From the NCBI GenBank assembly GCA_022041995.1, contig CP074386.1, forward strand, positions 310,001 through 374,000: a stretch of DNA of 64,000 nucleotides, read 5' to 3'. Position numbers and translations under genes: made by a program. The notes under the pieces are model-generated. The model saw only the letters and a list, made by a program, of their open reading frames with translations, was not told where the DNA came from and searched no databases. This stretch comes from Cupriavidus necator. GTDB taxonomy: Bacteria > Pseudomonadota > Gammaproteobacteria > Burkholderiales > Burkholderiaceae. This document shows positions 1-10,330 of the stretch, one piece after another. Within the stretch, counting starts at the first letter, position 1. Every line of letters begins with the position of its first letter.

Positions 1-723
1 GGTGCCAGTCTGCTTGGGTACGAGACCGAGCCAGGCGGCAAACTCGCGCCCAGACTTGAACGCCTTTGCGTCACCCATGCTCGCGACTGTGGCCGTCGCT
101 GTCAGCAAGCCAACGCCCGGGATCGCGGCGATCGCCTTGCACGCCTTGTCTTCCTTCATCCACGTCTGCAAGCGCCGTTCGATCTCTGCGATTTGCTTGT
201 CGAGGCGGTCAAGGTCATTCCACAGATCGCGTAAAGATTCGATCAGCATTGCTGGCAGTCGCTCCGCAAGCCTTGCCAGCACTCCTGGGATCGCCTTATC
301 CAGTGCGCCGCGGCTTTTGGCCATCACCTCACCGTATTCGGACAGTAACCCTCGCAGACTGTTCATCTGCATCGTTCGCATCTTAATTTTCTGTTGCCGC
401 AACCGATGCAGCGCCAGTACGGCCTGCTGCGATTCGGTCTTGACTGCGACGGCCTTGCTTGGCATCTGTGTGGCCATCCAGATCGCGCGCGCATCCGCCG
501 GGTCATTCTTGTTGCCGATCACGAATGCCTTGACGAACTTGGCCGGCATCAGCTTGATCTCATGGCCCATCTCGATCAATCGCCGCGCCCAGTGTTGGGC
601 ACCGCCACAGGCCTCCATACCAATCAAACAGGGTTCGCGATTCGCAAAATGTTCGAGGAACACGGCGCGCTTCAGTTGCTTGTTCACGATTTCGCCTGTG
701 TCAGCATCCACCCAGTGAACCTG
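1..723 (-). CDS. IS110-family transposase, second exon (runs off window)
   Basis: On the minus strand this stretch reads as an open IS110-family DEDD transposase starting QVHWVDADTGE and containing MEACGGAQHWARR, GNKNDPADARAI and the C-terminal region IAAIPGVGLLTATATVAS. It leaves the window at base 1, so the extreme C-terminus with the catalytic serine is not seen. The N-terminal 15 codons lie at 2920-2964, on the far side of a group II intron. Joining the two pieces gives VGVDIAKNVF followed by QVHWVD, which is the normal start of the family. IS110 enzymes combine a RuvC-like DEDD domain with a serine-bearing domain and act with a guide RNA encoded in the element. The gene is intact only if the intron splices. 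Confidence 0.9.
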
Positions 724-2919
724 GTCGGGTAGCAGCGACGCATTACTGCGCCGCCGCCCCCTCAGAACCGGACGTGCAGGTCGCCCCGCATCCGGCTCAA
801 GCCATTCCTTCAGCGCCACTGGGTGGCACCGGACAGCCCGGCGGAACGTTTCGCGGTTCGACGGCGGGCAAGGTAGATGTCCCATGCCGGATCAAACGGA
901 TTAGCCAGTCCCCGGATTTTGACGTGGCGCTGGATGGCGGCCGTCGCTGCGCGGAAGAGTTGCAGGCCGCAGGTGTCATCCTCGGTCGAACCCTTCGTTG
1001 CAAAATCCCAGGACCGATGTCCGTCACACCGGAAGTAACGTTTCCTGACCCACCGGGCTCCTTTCGTGGGGTGCCTACGTCTTGCCCACTTCCAGAGCAG
1101 GTGCCAGATGTGCGAGTCGATCGTTGAGAAGGTCGCTTTTGCCACGACGTGGCGATGATACATAGTCCAACCCCGAATGATCGGGTTCAGCCTACGGATC
1201 AACGCCTCTTGGGTGACACTCGCGTTGCCCTTGATGACTTCCCTGACCTTGTCGAGCAGCGATTTGATACTTTTCTTCGCTGGCTTGATCAGCAGTTTGC
1301 CGCCGTACTTGCGCACGTTTTGGCCAAGGAAATCGAAACCCTCCGCTATGTTGGTGATCCTGGTCTTCTCTTCCGAGAGTTCCAGACCTCGGGCGGCCAT
1401 AAACTGCCTGACCGCGGGAAGCACCCGGGATTCCAGCACATCTCTCGACACGCCAGTCACCACAAAGTCATCGGCATAACGGACGACGTTGAGCTGAGCC
1501 TTGCTGCGAGCAAGTTTGGATGTTCCCACACTTGCATGGACTGCCGCTTCAAGCCCATCCAGCGCCATATTCGCGATGACGGGCGAGATAACTCCCCCTT
1601 GGGGTGTACCCGCCCGCGACTCGAACAGAGTTCCCTCATCGATATATCCGGCCTGAAGCCACTTTCGCAGAACCCCCTTATCCATCGGTACGTTCTCCAG
1701 GAACCAGGAATGACTGAAGTTGTCGAAACAGCCTCGAATGTCACCCTCCAGAACCCATTCTGGCGAGGCACGCTTAGCCAGAACGTTGAAGCACTGCTCG
1801 ATGGCATCGGCGGTCGAGCGTCCGGACCGAAAGCCGTAGGAATTGGCATCCGCCAGAGTCTCCGCGACGGGTTCCAGAGCGAGCTTCCATAAAGCCTGCA
1901 TCGCCCGGCACCGCATACAAGGAATTCCTAACGGACGCTTCTTGCCGTTACTCTTGGGAATGTAAACCCGCCGCAGCGGCATCGCCCGATAGCCGCGATG
2001 ACGTAGCGACACCATTCCGTTCCATCTGGCCGCCGGGGACGGCCATATCCTGCCATCCACCCCCGGCGTCCTCTTACCGCGATTTTCCGTCACACGCTTC
2101 ACGGCCAACATCTTGCCGCTATGCGAGCGGGTCAGCAGACGTTGCAAGGCTTTCACCTTGCCCCATCGGCCTTCCCGGACCACCTTGGCGATACGCACCT
2201 GAAGCCGTTTCACCTCTGCCTCAATGTGCGGCCAGTTCGCCTGATCCCACATCTGTGCAGCGTGCGAGGACGCACCAGCTCCCGACACTTTCGCATCGTA
2301 CGCCGTCATCTGCTTTCCCTCGTATAACGGTTGGTCAAAGTTCTCTCGCCATGAATGACCCTGCGGAAGTCTGCCCACTTTCGTGTCGGGCAATGTTGCA
2401 GCCCGTATCCCGGCCATTACAGCCGGGCGTTCGCTTTCTCCGCATTCCTTTACCCACCGTGCCAACAGCGTTCCTTACGGTTCGCCTGCCGTCACCGGCA
2501 GCATGATGGGCTTACCCTGTTCCGCATGAATCTCCGAGCGGGGCGGACCCTTCCTCTTCGCCGGCGGCTGGTTGTCCATGGTGGTCCAGTCTTCGAAGAC
2601 CACTCCTCACCGCATACCGTTTTGGTTCAAGCCTGTCAGCACGTTTGGCTTGTCAAAGATCACGACGTTTATCAGAAGTTCACATATGTTGGTCGTACCC
2701 ACTCATCCCTTGCTCCTCTCCGCCTTCGTGCTGGCAGATTCCGCTTCGCCTCGCGGCTGGGCGTACCGGTTATCCGGCGGCTACGTTGTCCCCAGAGCTT
2801 CACACCGAGCTGTTACCGGCTCCGCATGTCTGGGTAGGGAACGGTTGATGGAACAACCGGTTTCGTCAGGCCATACGTTCTCCTGTGAAACAGAAATTCA
2901 GGCGACTTGCAGGTCGCAC
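724..2919 (-). mobile_element. Group II intron inserted in the IS110 transposase gene
   Basis: The intron is about 2.2 kb and reads on the minus strand. Its 5' end begins GTGCGAC at 2919, matching the GUGYG consensus, directly after the exon codons for VDIAKNVF. Its 3' end finishes CTACCCGAC at 724, directly before the codons for QVHWVD. Domain V, a 34-nt hairpin from GAGCCG to CGGTTC, lies at 765-798, with domain VI between it and the 3' end. The reverse transcriptase/maturase is encoded inside at 810-2309. Exact exon rejoining in frame is the main support for both boundaries. Confidence 0.9.
810..2309 (-). CDS. ltrA: Group II intron reverse transcriptase/maturase
   Basis: The protein has about 500 residues when started at MTAYDAK; the same frame stays open upstream to 2465 but that part is intron domain sequence. 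It shows the RT blocks in order: PLGIPCMRCRAMQALWKLALEP, SYGFRSGRSTADAI, the TPQGGVISPVIANMALDG block, and the catalytic VVRYADDFVV. The maturase X domain follows (GFDFLGQNVRKYGGKLLIKP, then IIRGWTMYHRHVV). It promotes splicing and reverse transcription of its own intron. The protein stops soon after GLANPFDPAWDIYLARR, the point where related proteins continue into an HNH endonuclease, so the endonuclease domain is absent. It may be a natural endonuclease-lacking form or a deletion. Confidence 0.9.
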   Translation of the reverse strand: MTAYDAKVSGAGASSHAAQMWDQANWPHIEAEVKRLQVRIAKVVREGRWGKVKALQRLLTRSHSGKMLAVKRVTENRGKRTPGVDGRIWPSPAARWNGMVSLRHRGYRAMPLRRVYIPKSNGKKRPLGIPCMRCRAMQALWKLALEPVAETLADANSYGFRSGRSTADAIEQCFNVLAKRASPEWVLEGDIRGCFDNFSHSWFLENVPMDKGVLRKWLQAGYIDEGTLFESRAGTPQGGVISPVIANMALDGLEAAVHASVGTSKLARSKAQLNVVRYADDFVVTGVSRDVLESRVLPAVRQFMAARGLELSEEKTRITNIAEGFDFLGQNVRKYGGKLLIKPAKKSIKSLLDKVREVIKGNASVTQEALIRRLNPIIRGWTMYHRHVVAKATFSTIDSHIWHLLWKWARRRHPTKGARWVRKRYFRCDGHRSWDFATKGSTEDDTCGLQLFRAATAAIQRHVKIRGLANPFDPAWDIYLARRRTAKRSAGLSGATQWR

Positions 2920-2964
2920 GAAGACATTTTTCGCGATGTCCACCCCGACCGTTGTGCGCATCAT
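2920..2964 (-). CDS. IS110-family transposase, first exon
   Basis: These 45 bases encode MMRTTVGVDIAKNVF, the N-terminus of an IS110-family transposase including the first catalytic aspartate in VDIAK. The reading frame continues in the exon at 1-723 once the intron 724-2919 is removed. Two adjacent ATG codons are possible starts, at 2964 and 2961. The bases 2965-3098 upstream hold no gene. They may be the element's non-coding end, which in this family can encode a guide RNA, but I see no decisive structure. Confidence 0.85.
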
Positions 2965-3098
2965 TTCGAACCCTCCGCTGAAGGAAGTCAGTGATCTTCC
3001 TCATTCTGGCCACATTGATGCCGTCCGAATGTGAGGAATCGCTCATTTCTCGGCTCACCTCCGGTAGGTGGGGGCGTTCATTCCATTTGTCGCCGGCC

Positions 3099-3296
3099 AT
3101 GCACTTCGGCTCCGACAGTGGCGGCGAACGCGGCGCCGCTATCTATTCGCTGGTGGCCTCAGCCAAGCTGAACGGTCTCGACCCCGAGGCCTACCTGCGA
3201 CACGTCATTGCTCGCATCCCCGACCACCCCGTCAATCGCGTCAGCGAACTGCTGCCATGGGCCATGGCTGAGCAGATCCGCTCGAACACCGCCTGA
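3099..3296 (+). pseudogene. IS66-family TnpC C-terminal fragment
   Basis: The last about 65 codons of an IS66-family transposase are readable: SDSGGERGAAIYSLVASAKL, then LDPEAYLRHVIARIPDHPVN and VSELLPWAM, followed by a stop. Everything upstream of the SDSGGER block is missing. About 30 bases after the stop comes CCGTCGGACGGTTAC, the inverted complement of an IS66 terminal repeat, so the right end of the element appears to finish at about 3339. This is a dead remnant that abuts a second IS66 remnant in the opposite orientation. Confidence 0.8.
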
Positions 3297-3339
3297 AAGT
3301 AACCTCCTCGTCAAGAACGCTGACCGTCGGACGGTTACC

Positions 3340-3592
3340 AACTGATTAGCGTTGTGCCGGCCTTGAGCGGCCGTGCCCGAAACCGATGCTCCCGATTGAA
3401 GACAGAACTCAATCAGACGCCGCTTGGCCGCTGGCTCGTAGTCGCGCTTCCCATTGGGACGGACTCGCACCGCCTGCAGCGGAAATAGGTCAATCTCCTC
3501 TTGGATCATGTTTGCGTCCGCAAAGTCTTTGCGTACGCAAGTCTGCCAACGTTCAGCCTTCAATACCAGACGTCGTCAATTGAGCGCTTACA
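3340..3592 (-). pseudogene. IS66-family 5' end with truncated accessory ORF A
   Basis: On the minus strand the segment starts GTAAGCGCTCAATTGACG at 3592, an IS66-type terminal repeat. It then encodes the start of the small IS66 accessory protein: MIQEEIDLFPLQAVRVRPNG, then KRDYEPAAKRRLIEFCLQSG, then ASVSGTAAQGRHNANQL. The Arg/Lys-rich helix-turn-helix pattern is typical of this ORF. The frame is lost where it meets the right end of the IS66 remnant at 3099-3339. It is a fragment without function. Confidence 0.65.
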
Positions 3593-3746
3593 CTCCACGA
3601 TCGCTCTGCTACGCGCGGTCGCGGAGGGCATTCGAGTGTCTAAAGTTGAGTATCTCTTTACCGCCAGAGAATAGGATTCGCGAACATCATAACTGGAAGG
3701 ATTACGGGAGCATTTCGACCGAAGAATCTTGTTCGGCCGCCGCAAC
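3593..3746. other. Short intergenic spacer
   Basis: About 150 bases lie between the IS66 end and the stop codon of the SKWP effector. I see no gene, convincing terminator or repeat in them. Homology between effector copies A and B ends exactly at the effector stop (3747 and 33221), so this spacer is specific to copy A. Confidence 0.5.
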
Positions 3747-4200
3747 CTAGCGGCGCGGCCACAATGGCTGAAAGTGGCCGGGTGTATGAAGGATATGCAC
3801 AAGCCGGCCTTGCTGACCAACAACCGGATGCACTGTGAGCTGCCCGCTCGCATTGACCGCAATGGCCTGGATGCGTATGCCAAGGCTGCGCGCGAGCCCC
3901 CACCCGGCCTCGTACATGTCGATGTCGCCATCCCTATCGGCCAGGCCCCACGAAATAGCTCGGCCCGCAACCACTGCGCCTGCGCCTGGAGTTCGCTCGT
4001 CTGCTCCGTTGCCATCGCAGGCTCTCGCCTTATGTTGCGGCTGAGCTGAAGAGCTGTGTCTAGCAGGCAATTATTCTGCGACGAGCTGGCGATCCCCATC
4101 TCAGCGTTTGATTGCGCCAGAAACTGTTCAAGACTGATGAGCAGGGGCCCCGAATTGAATTCGCCCAAGGATGGGGGAACGGGCACCTGAGCCGGCGAGG
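3747..4200 (-). other. OTU-like Cys/His domain region of effector copy A
   Basis: In copy B the same region is in frame with the effector. It contains QNNCLLDTALQLSRNI, then about 90 residues later GIRIQAIAVNASGQLTVHPV and finally LVHILHTPGHFQPLWPRR before the stop. A cysteine in an N-C-L/F-D context followed by a terminal G-H-F/Y-x-P-L is the pattern of OTU-like papain-fold proteases, which act as deubiquitinases or toxins. The assignment rests on two short motifs and their spacing. In copy A the region is out of frame because of single-base losses. It could be an unrelated fold. Confidence 0.5.
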
Positions 4201-7200
4201 CACCCGCCAGGGGGGGTCGTGCAGGCCGCTCAGCACGTCCGGTGCGCGCAGGGGGCGGGGGCCCCAGTTGCTGCGAACAGCATGGCCAGGATCGGGGCCG
4301 GGTGTGTCACGGCAGGCGCGCTCCGCGTGGCACCGTGCGGCCCGTAGGGTTGCCCGATGTCCAGGTCGGAGCTGCGTGCTTGATCCGCGGCTGCGCCGCG
4401 ATACGGCTGGTTCATCGGGCCGCCAGGCCTCTCGTCGGCAATGGATGGTTCCGCATAGAGATCGAAGGACAGGATCATCTCGATGCCCTGCGGGGCGCCA
4501 CGCGGGCTGCCGCGTCGCGCAGGTCCTGCTCCAGCGTCCCGCGCGGCACCGCATCAGGCGACAGTTGGCGCAGCCTTTCGTAGGTCCGGTGACTCTTCTC
4601 CTTGGCCTTCAGGCTATCACGGGTGTGGAACTGGATTTCCCAGTCGGCGTCTTCGCCCTCAACGCGGGTGCGCACGTTCACATTCAGGCCAGCATAGCCG
4701 GTGCCCTCCCGGGTAAAGCTGTTGTTCACGCGCATGACCGTCATGCCGGCCCTTTGCAGACTGGTCAGGATCCTCCGGGCGTCCATGGCAAATCTCTCTG
4801 CACCGAGGATCACCTCATAGCGCAGACCATCGCGTACCCGCCTGGCGGCCTCCTGCGGTGTTTGCAGGCCCTGCTCGCGCTGTATCCGGGCAAGCTTCTC
4901 TTCAATGCTTTTCTTCTTCTTAAAGATAAACCTGCGCCAGCCGCCACCGTCCATGTCCGCGCGCAACTTCGCGCCGTGGTGCTCCAGCGCCTGCTGCAGC
5001 ACAGGCCAGACCGCACCCTCGAGACGTTCAGCCTGGCTTCTGATCTGCTGGGCCAGTTGCGCAAGGGGGGCAGGCACGCGCGGCGTGGCTGACGCCTGGG
5101 GCCGCGGCTGCACCTTCAATACCGTTTCCGGCTCCCAGTCCACGATATCTTCCACCCCCGCAGGAACGGGTAATGCACGGAAGGCCTCGCGCGCTGGCCC
5201 GAGCAACTTCCAGATCTCGTCGCCGGAGGCGCCATCGAATCCACGTCGTTGCGCCTGCTTGTACAGGTCGTGGTACTTCTCCTTGCATCTGAACGTTTGC
5301 TCTGTATGAAACTGGATTTCCCATGCGATGCCGTTTGGCTCCTTCAGCGTGACGCTCACCGCCTGGAAAGGGCTGCGGCCCCGCAGGAAGTGATTCGTGC
5401 GCCGGATCAGAGTATGCGCCTTCGCGAGCTGCGCCATGATCTGGCGATAGTCCCCCATAAACGTATCCGCGGGCAGCACCACACTGTAGCGCAGCGCATC
5501 GTTGACCAGCGCGCTGGCCTGGGCCAGGGTCCGGGGCGGCACTCCACCAATCAGCCGGGCCAGCTTGTCCTGCAGCGAGCGCGGCGACTTCAGCCTGTTC
5601 TTCTGTTCGCCCGCCAGACCCGCCCGCGCGTGTCCGGGCTCACTGCACCCGTTCACGATGTCCTGCAGCCTCATCGTGATCCCCGGCTCGGCCAAACGGG
5701 CCCGTTCATTGAGCGCCAGCGCCTCTTGCTCAAGCGCCTCCCGGGAAACCTCCTGCGCCCGTTCGGCCGGCGTAGCCGGTACGCTGAGCAGCTCCGCCTG
5801 CTGCAGCGCCCGGACGGCGTCCTGCATGACACCCGCTGCCATCGTTGGCATCTGCCGCAGCGCAGCGTCTGCCCACTGTGGATCGAAGCGCCCGTGCCGT
5901 ATTTCCGCCAACGTCGGCTTGCTGTACGGTACCCGACGCAGACGGTCGGGATACCGGCGTTCAGCCATTTCGCAACTCTCGATCACGCTTGTAAAGAGAT
6001 CGGTGCCCGTGTCCGACTTCAGCGCGTCGGTGCCCACCTTTATGGCTATCGTAAACAGGTTGCGCATGGACAGCTCCGGCTCGCCCGGCACCAGCCCCGG
6101 CTGCCCCTCGGGGAACGCCGTACGCGACAGACGGCACACCGGGTAGTTGTCCAGCACCGCGTGCACACGCCCGGCCGTGTCGTCTGCCTGCTCATAGGCG
6201 CTCGCAAGTGCGGGGAACCCCTGCGCCAGCGCGGACGGAAGCTGCGGTGCCTGGACGCTGTCCCTGCCCAGCTGCATACACAGCTCATACAGCAGTTTCG
6301 CCGCCTCGCACGCTTGCGGCTCATGGGCTCGGTCAATCGCCTCATGCGCCTGCACCTGCAACTGCTGCAGCGCTGGTGCATCCTTGTCCCCCTGCAGCCG
6401 CCTGCGCAGTCCGTTGCGCAAATCACGCGCCACGCCGTCGTAGGTGCCGAACATCATGTTTCGCGCCATGGCCTCGCGCAGCTCATCGGGCTGCGCGAGA
6501 AAGCGCATGGCGAGCGTGGCGGCTTTACCCAGCAACGCGCCCCCCCGCTGCTCGGCCATAATTTCGCGCGCCCGTCCCGCCTGGTAGCGGCCCCGTTCAT
6601 CGATGGCCGGATGCGCAGTCTTGGGCGGCTTGAACGAGCGCTCCTCGCCCCGTCGCGCCTGGCGCGACTGCATGACGCGACCGATGTGGCCCACGAGAGC
6701 CGGATAGCCCGCATAGACGAACGCATCGTCCCCGTCCGTGTCCATGCTCCGCTTGCGCAGCTCCGCAATCGGGATTGCCCCAAGCCGCCCAGGCAGCAGC
6801 ACGTCCTTGACCCGCAGGCTGCCCGTGCTGAACATCTGCTGCGGCAGCGTGTCGCGCTCGCGCCGGCTCTTCCAGCGCGACAGCGTCTTCAGGTCCTCCC
6901 GCGAACAGGCCAGATGCAGCCCCTGGTGGTCCGGATCCGGCGACCAGTAGCCCGGCGGCGGGATGATCAGCATGCCCTTGCTGTGCAACATGTCGGCGCC
7001 CGTGCCCGAATCCTCATCGAATCCCGTATAGCTGTACTGGATGGCGAAGCACTGGTCCAGAAACTGGGCCGTCACGTCCTCCTGATCGGGCGTAACGACC
7101 TGCGCGGCCGCAATGGGCAACAGGTTCTCCTTATCGTACGGCGGTTTGCCCACCAGCACATCGCCCTGCAACTGCGCAAAGCCCGGCAGCGGAATCGTCG

Positions 7201-8989
7201 GCAGATACAGCCTGTCGTCAGCCGAGGGGACCGCGCGGATGCGCCGCCCCTGGTAGCCGCCGCTGACGGCCAGTTGGTACAGCGTCAGGCAGTCCACCGC
7301 CTGCGATGCGTGCCGGTCCACCCCGTTCAGCCTGCGCTGCATCACCTCGCGCGCTTCGTCAAGCGCCGCCTCATCCCGCGGGAAATGCATCAGGGCCTGC
7401 GGTGGCAGCGTGTTAAATCCCGGCTGCTGCCCATCCACCAGCTTTTGCTGTGCCTCGTCGCCCCGTGCCTCCCTGACTGCCTCCCATGCCTCGATATGTT
7501 CGCGCACCACCGGAATGCGCATCGCCACGTCCCATCTCAGAAACCCGCAGCCGTCATTTGGACAGAGCGCGATGCGCTCGTGGTGTGGCCCTTGAAGCCT
7601 GAAGGGGTGCTGCGGCCCGGCCACGTCCTCAAACCAGCCCAGCCGCAACGTGCCCTCCACCACATGGTCAGGTGGCACCATCTCCATGAGCGCGCGTTGC
7701 ATGCGCGACCAGTCCTCGCGCTGCGGCGCCAGCTTCTGCGCCAGTTCCATGAAGGCGCTGCCTGGGGCACTGTCGGCATACCGCACTGCCGGCAGCACCG
7801 AAGCAGACGCGCTGCGGCCGGCGGCGATGTCCCGGGCTGACTTCCGCCGCCCCCGTGTCAGGCGGCTGCCGCCAAACATGTCGAAGCGCCAAGGCTCGTC
7901 TTTGTACTGGAACGTGCGCGCGAGCATGAAGGCGCTTAACTCCCCAGGCAGCCGCACCTCGACCAGCGGCTGACCGGTCAGGCGTGAATAAAACGAATAC
8001 GCAGGCTCCGCCCCGTCGGACGACGCGGCGGGCTCCAGCTCCCGTCCCCGCAAGTCGACCGTGACATGCGTGGTGTCGCCCCCACTCGGTTCGGGTGGTA
8101 CGACGTTTCCCACCACTGTGCGCAGGCTCTCGTGGCGCGCTGCCAGATCGAACCGGCGAGGAGGGTAACGCGTCGTGAGGGCCTCCAGATGCGCCGCGCT
8201 GGCCAGCCGCAGATCCAGCGCGTCCAGGATCGCATCATCCGCCTCGATCTGCGCAATCAAGTTCCAGCTCTTTTCCTGCAGATCCGTCTCGATGAGCGGG
8301 CGCGTCCTCTCCAGCGTCTGTCGCACCCACTGCTTCAGAGTCTCCTGGTGCGTCTTCACCGACTCACGCCCGCCGCTGATGTAGCGCGGCTTCCACTGGT
8401 GGGCCACCACGGTGTATGCCTTGAGCACCTGATACAGTGACAGGGCCGGACAGCGCGTGCCGCATGCTTCGTCGCCGTCCTTCAGGCGCAGCCCGGCACG
8501 AGCGCCTGCCCCGCCCGGGGCTTGGCGCAGATACGCGTCGATCTTGTGTTCTACGACTGGCTTCAGCGCGTCGAACGTCTGCAGGGCGCGCACCCGGTGG
8601 CGCTGCAACTGCGGGCTGCGCGCCAGCGGCAGCAGCCCCATGCACAGGGTGCCCACACTTTCCAGCGGTTCTTCGCGCAGCCGTCCTTCGAGACACAGCG
8701 TCATGACACGATCCAGCGCCGGCGTTGCGAGCAGCCGCAGCGCGTCGTGCATCCGCAGCTGGGCGAAAGCCTTGAGCAGCATACCCACATGGCGGCCCTC
8801 GGCGCTGTCGAAGCGTTCCGGGTACAGCTCCAGGTGCACCGCTACCCCCATCAGTACATCGCGTGCGAGAATGGCGTTCCCGTCTTCGTCCCGGCCGAGC
8901 CGCGCCAGCGCGTTGGCAATCTGGCCGGTCTGGCCGAATTCGAACGCGCTCCACTCGAGCGGAGCCCAGCCCAGGCGTGCCGCCAGACA

Positions 8990-10330
8990 CCACGCCGCTT
9001 CATGCAGGCCGCTTTCTTGCGGCCATCGGGACAGTGCGTGGAGGGTGCTGGCCACGGCCTGCGCATCCATCGACTCGCGCAGCCGCGCATTGCCCTCAGC
9101 CTCCGAGGTCAGACGATCGGCAAGCGCCAGCGCCGCGGCGCTGGCCTCGTCCGCGTCCGGCCACTTCGAAAACGCGTTCAGGGCATTGGACACATGTTTC
9201 GCCTCCATCGACTGGCACAGCTGGGGTTCCGAGCTAACGCGCTCGGCCAGCCGCAGCGCCGCCTTACGAGCCTCTTCCTTGTCCGGCCACTTCGAAAGCG
9301 CATTGAGCGCGGTGGCCACGGCCCGCGCATCCATCGACTGGCGCAGCCGCGCATTGCCCTCAGCCTCCGAGGTCAGACGATCGGCAAGCGCCAGCGCCGC
9401 GTCGCGGGCCTCGTCCGCGTCCGGCCACTTCGAAAACGCGTTCAGGGCGTTGGCCACGGCCTGCGCCTCCATCGACTGGCACAGCTGGGGTTCCGAGCTA
9501 ACGCGCTCGGCCAGCCGCAGCGCGGCGTCGCGGGCCTTGGCCTGGTCCGGCCACTTCGAGAGCGCATTGAGCGCGTTGGCCACGGCCTGCGCCTCCATCG
9601 ACTGGCACAGCTGGGGTTCCGAGCTAACGCGCTCGGCCAGCCGCAGCGCCGCCTTACGAGCCTCTTCCTTGTCCGGCCACTTCGAGAGCGCGTTCAGGGC
9701 ATTGGACACATGTTTCGCCTCCATCGACTGGCACAGCTGGGGTTCCGAGCTAACGCGCTCGGCCAGCCGCAGCGCGGCGTCGCGGGCCTTGGCCTGGTCC
9801 GGCCACTTCGAGAGCGCATTGAGCGCGGTGGCCACGGCCCACGCATCCATCGACTGGCACAGCTGGGGTTCCGATGTGAGGCGCCGGGCCAGGCACCGTA
9901 CCGCCTCGCTGGCCCGATGCGACGCCGGCCACTTTGAGAATGCATTGAGCGCGTTGGCAACATGCTGCCCGTCCATCCGCTGGCGCAGCCCCGCATCCGA
10001 TGCCACGCGTCCGGCCAGCGGCAGCACCGCCTGACGCGCATCGGCTTCGTCAGGCCACTTCGAGAGAGCGTTGACCGTGATGGCCACCGCCTGCGCATTC
10101 ATCGACTCGCGCAGCGGCGCGTCTGCCGCAACGCGCCTGGCCAGCTCCAGTGCGTTCTCCCTGACCCTGCCATCGTAGGGCCACTTGCTCAGGGCATTGA
10201 GCAGATTTGACATATCCTGTGCGTTCAGCCCCGGGATCAGACCATGCGATCGAAGATGCCTGACAAGACCGGACACCGCATCGCAGCACGCCGGGCGCTC
10301 CGGCGCCTTGGACAGCGCATTGCACAGCAT
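8990..10330 (-). repeat. SKWP repeat array of effector copy A
   Basis: About eleven tandem protein repeats of 42-47 residues share the core LNALSKWP or LNAFSKWP, followed by an acidic/basic turn (DQAKARD, DKEEARK, DADEARD), ALRLAERVSSEPQLCQSMEA and a short helix. Two unit lengths occur: 42 residues with SSEPQLCQ, and 47 with TSEAEGNARLRQ. The edges are degenerate (NALSKAPERP first, HALSRWPQES last). The pattern is that of an armadillo/HEAT-like helical solenoid. DNA identity between units is high enough to favour unequal recombination; copy B has about three more units and copy C only seven. Confidence 0.9.

Noticed and set aside
5249..7840. 863-residue open frame on the plus strand
   Set aside because: It is the exact complement of the SKWP effector. 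High GC at third positions keeps the antisense frame open. The translated sequence has no motif, and the same shadow recurs at 34726-37317 opposite copy B.
8990..10330. Regular direct repeats considered as a CRISPR array
   Set aside because: Units are 126-141 bp, fully coding, with no alternation of short constant repeats and variable spacers.
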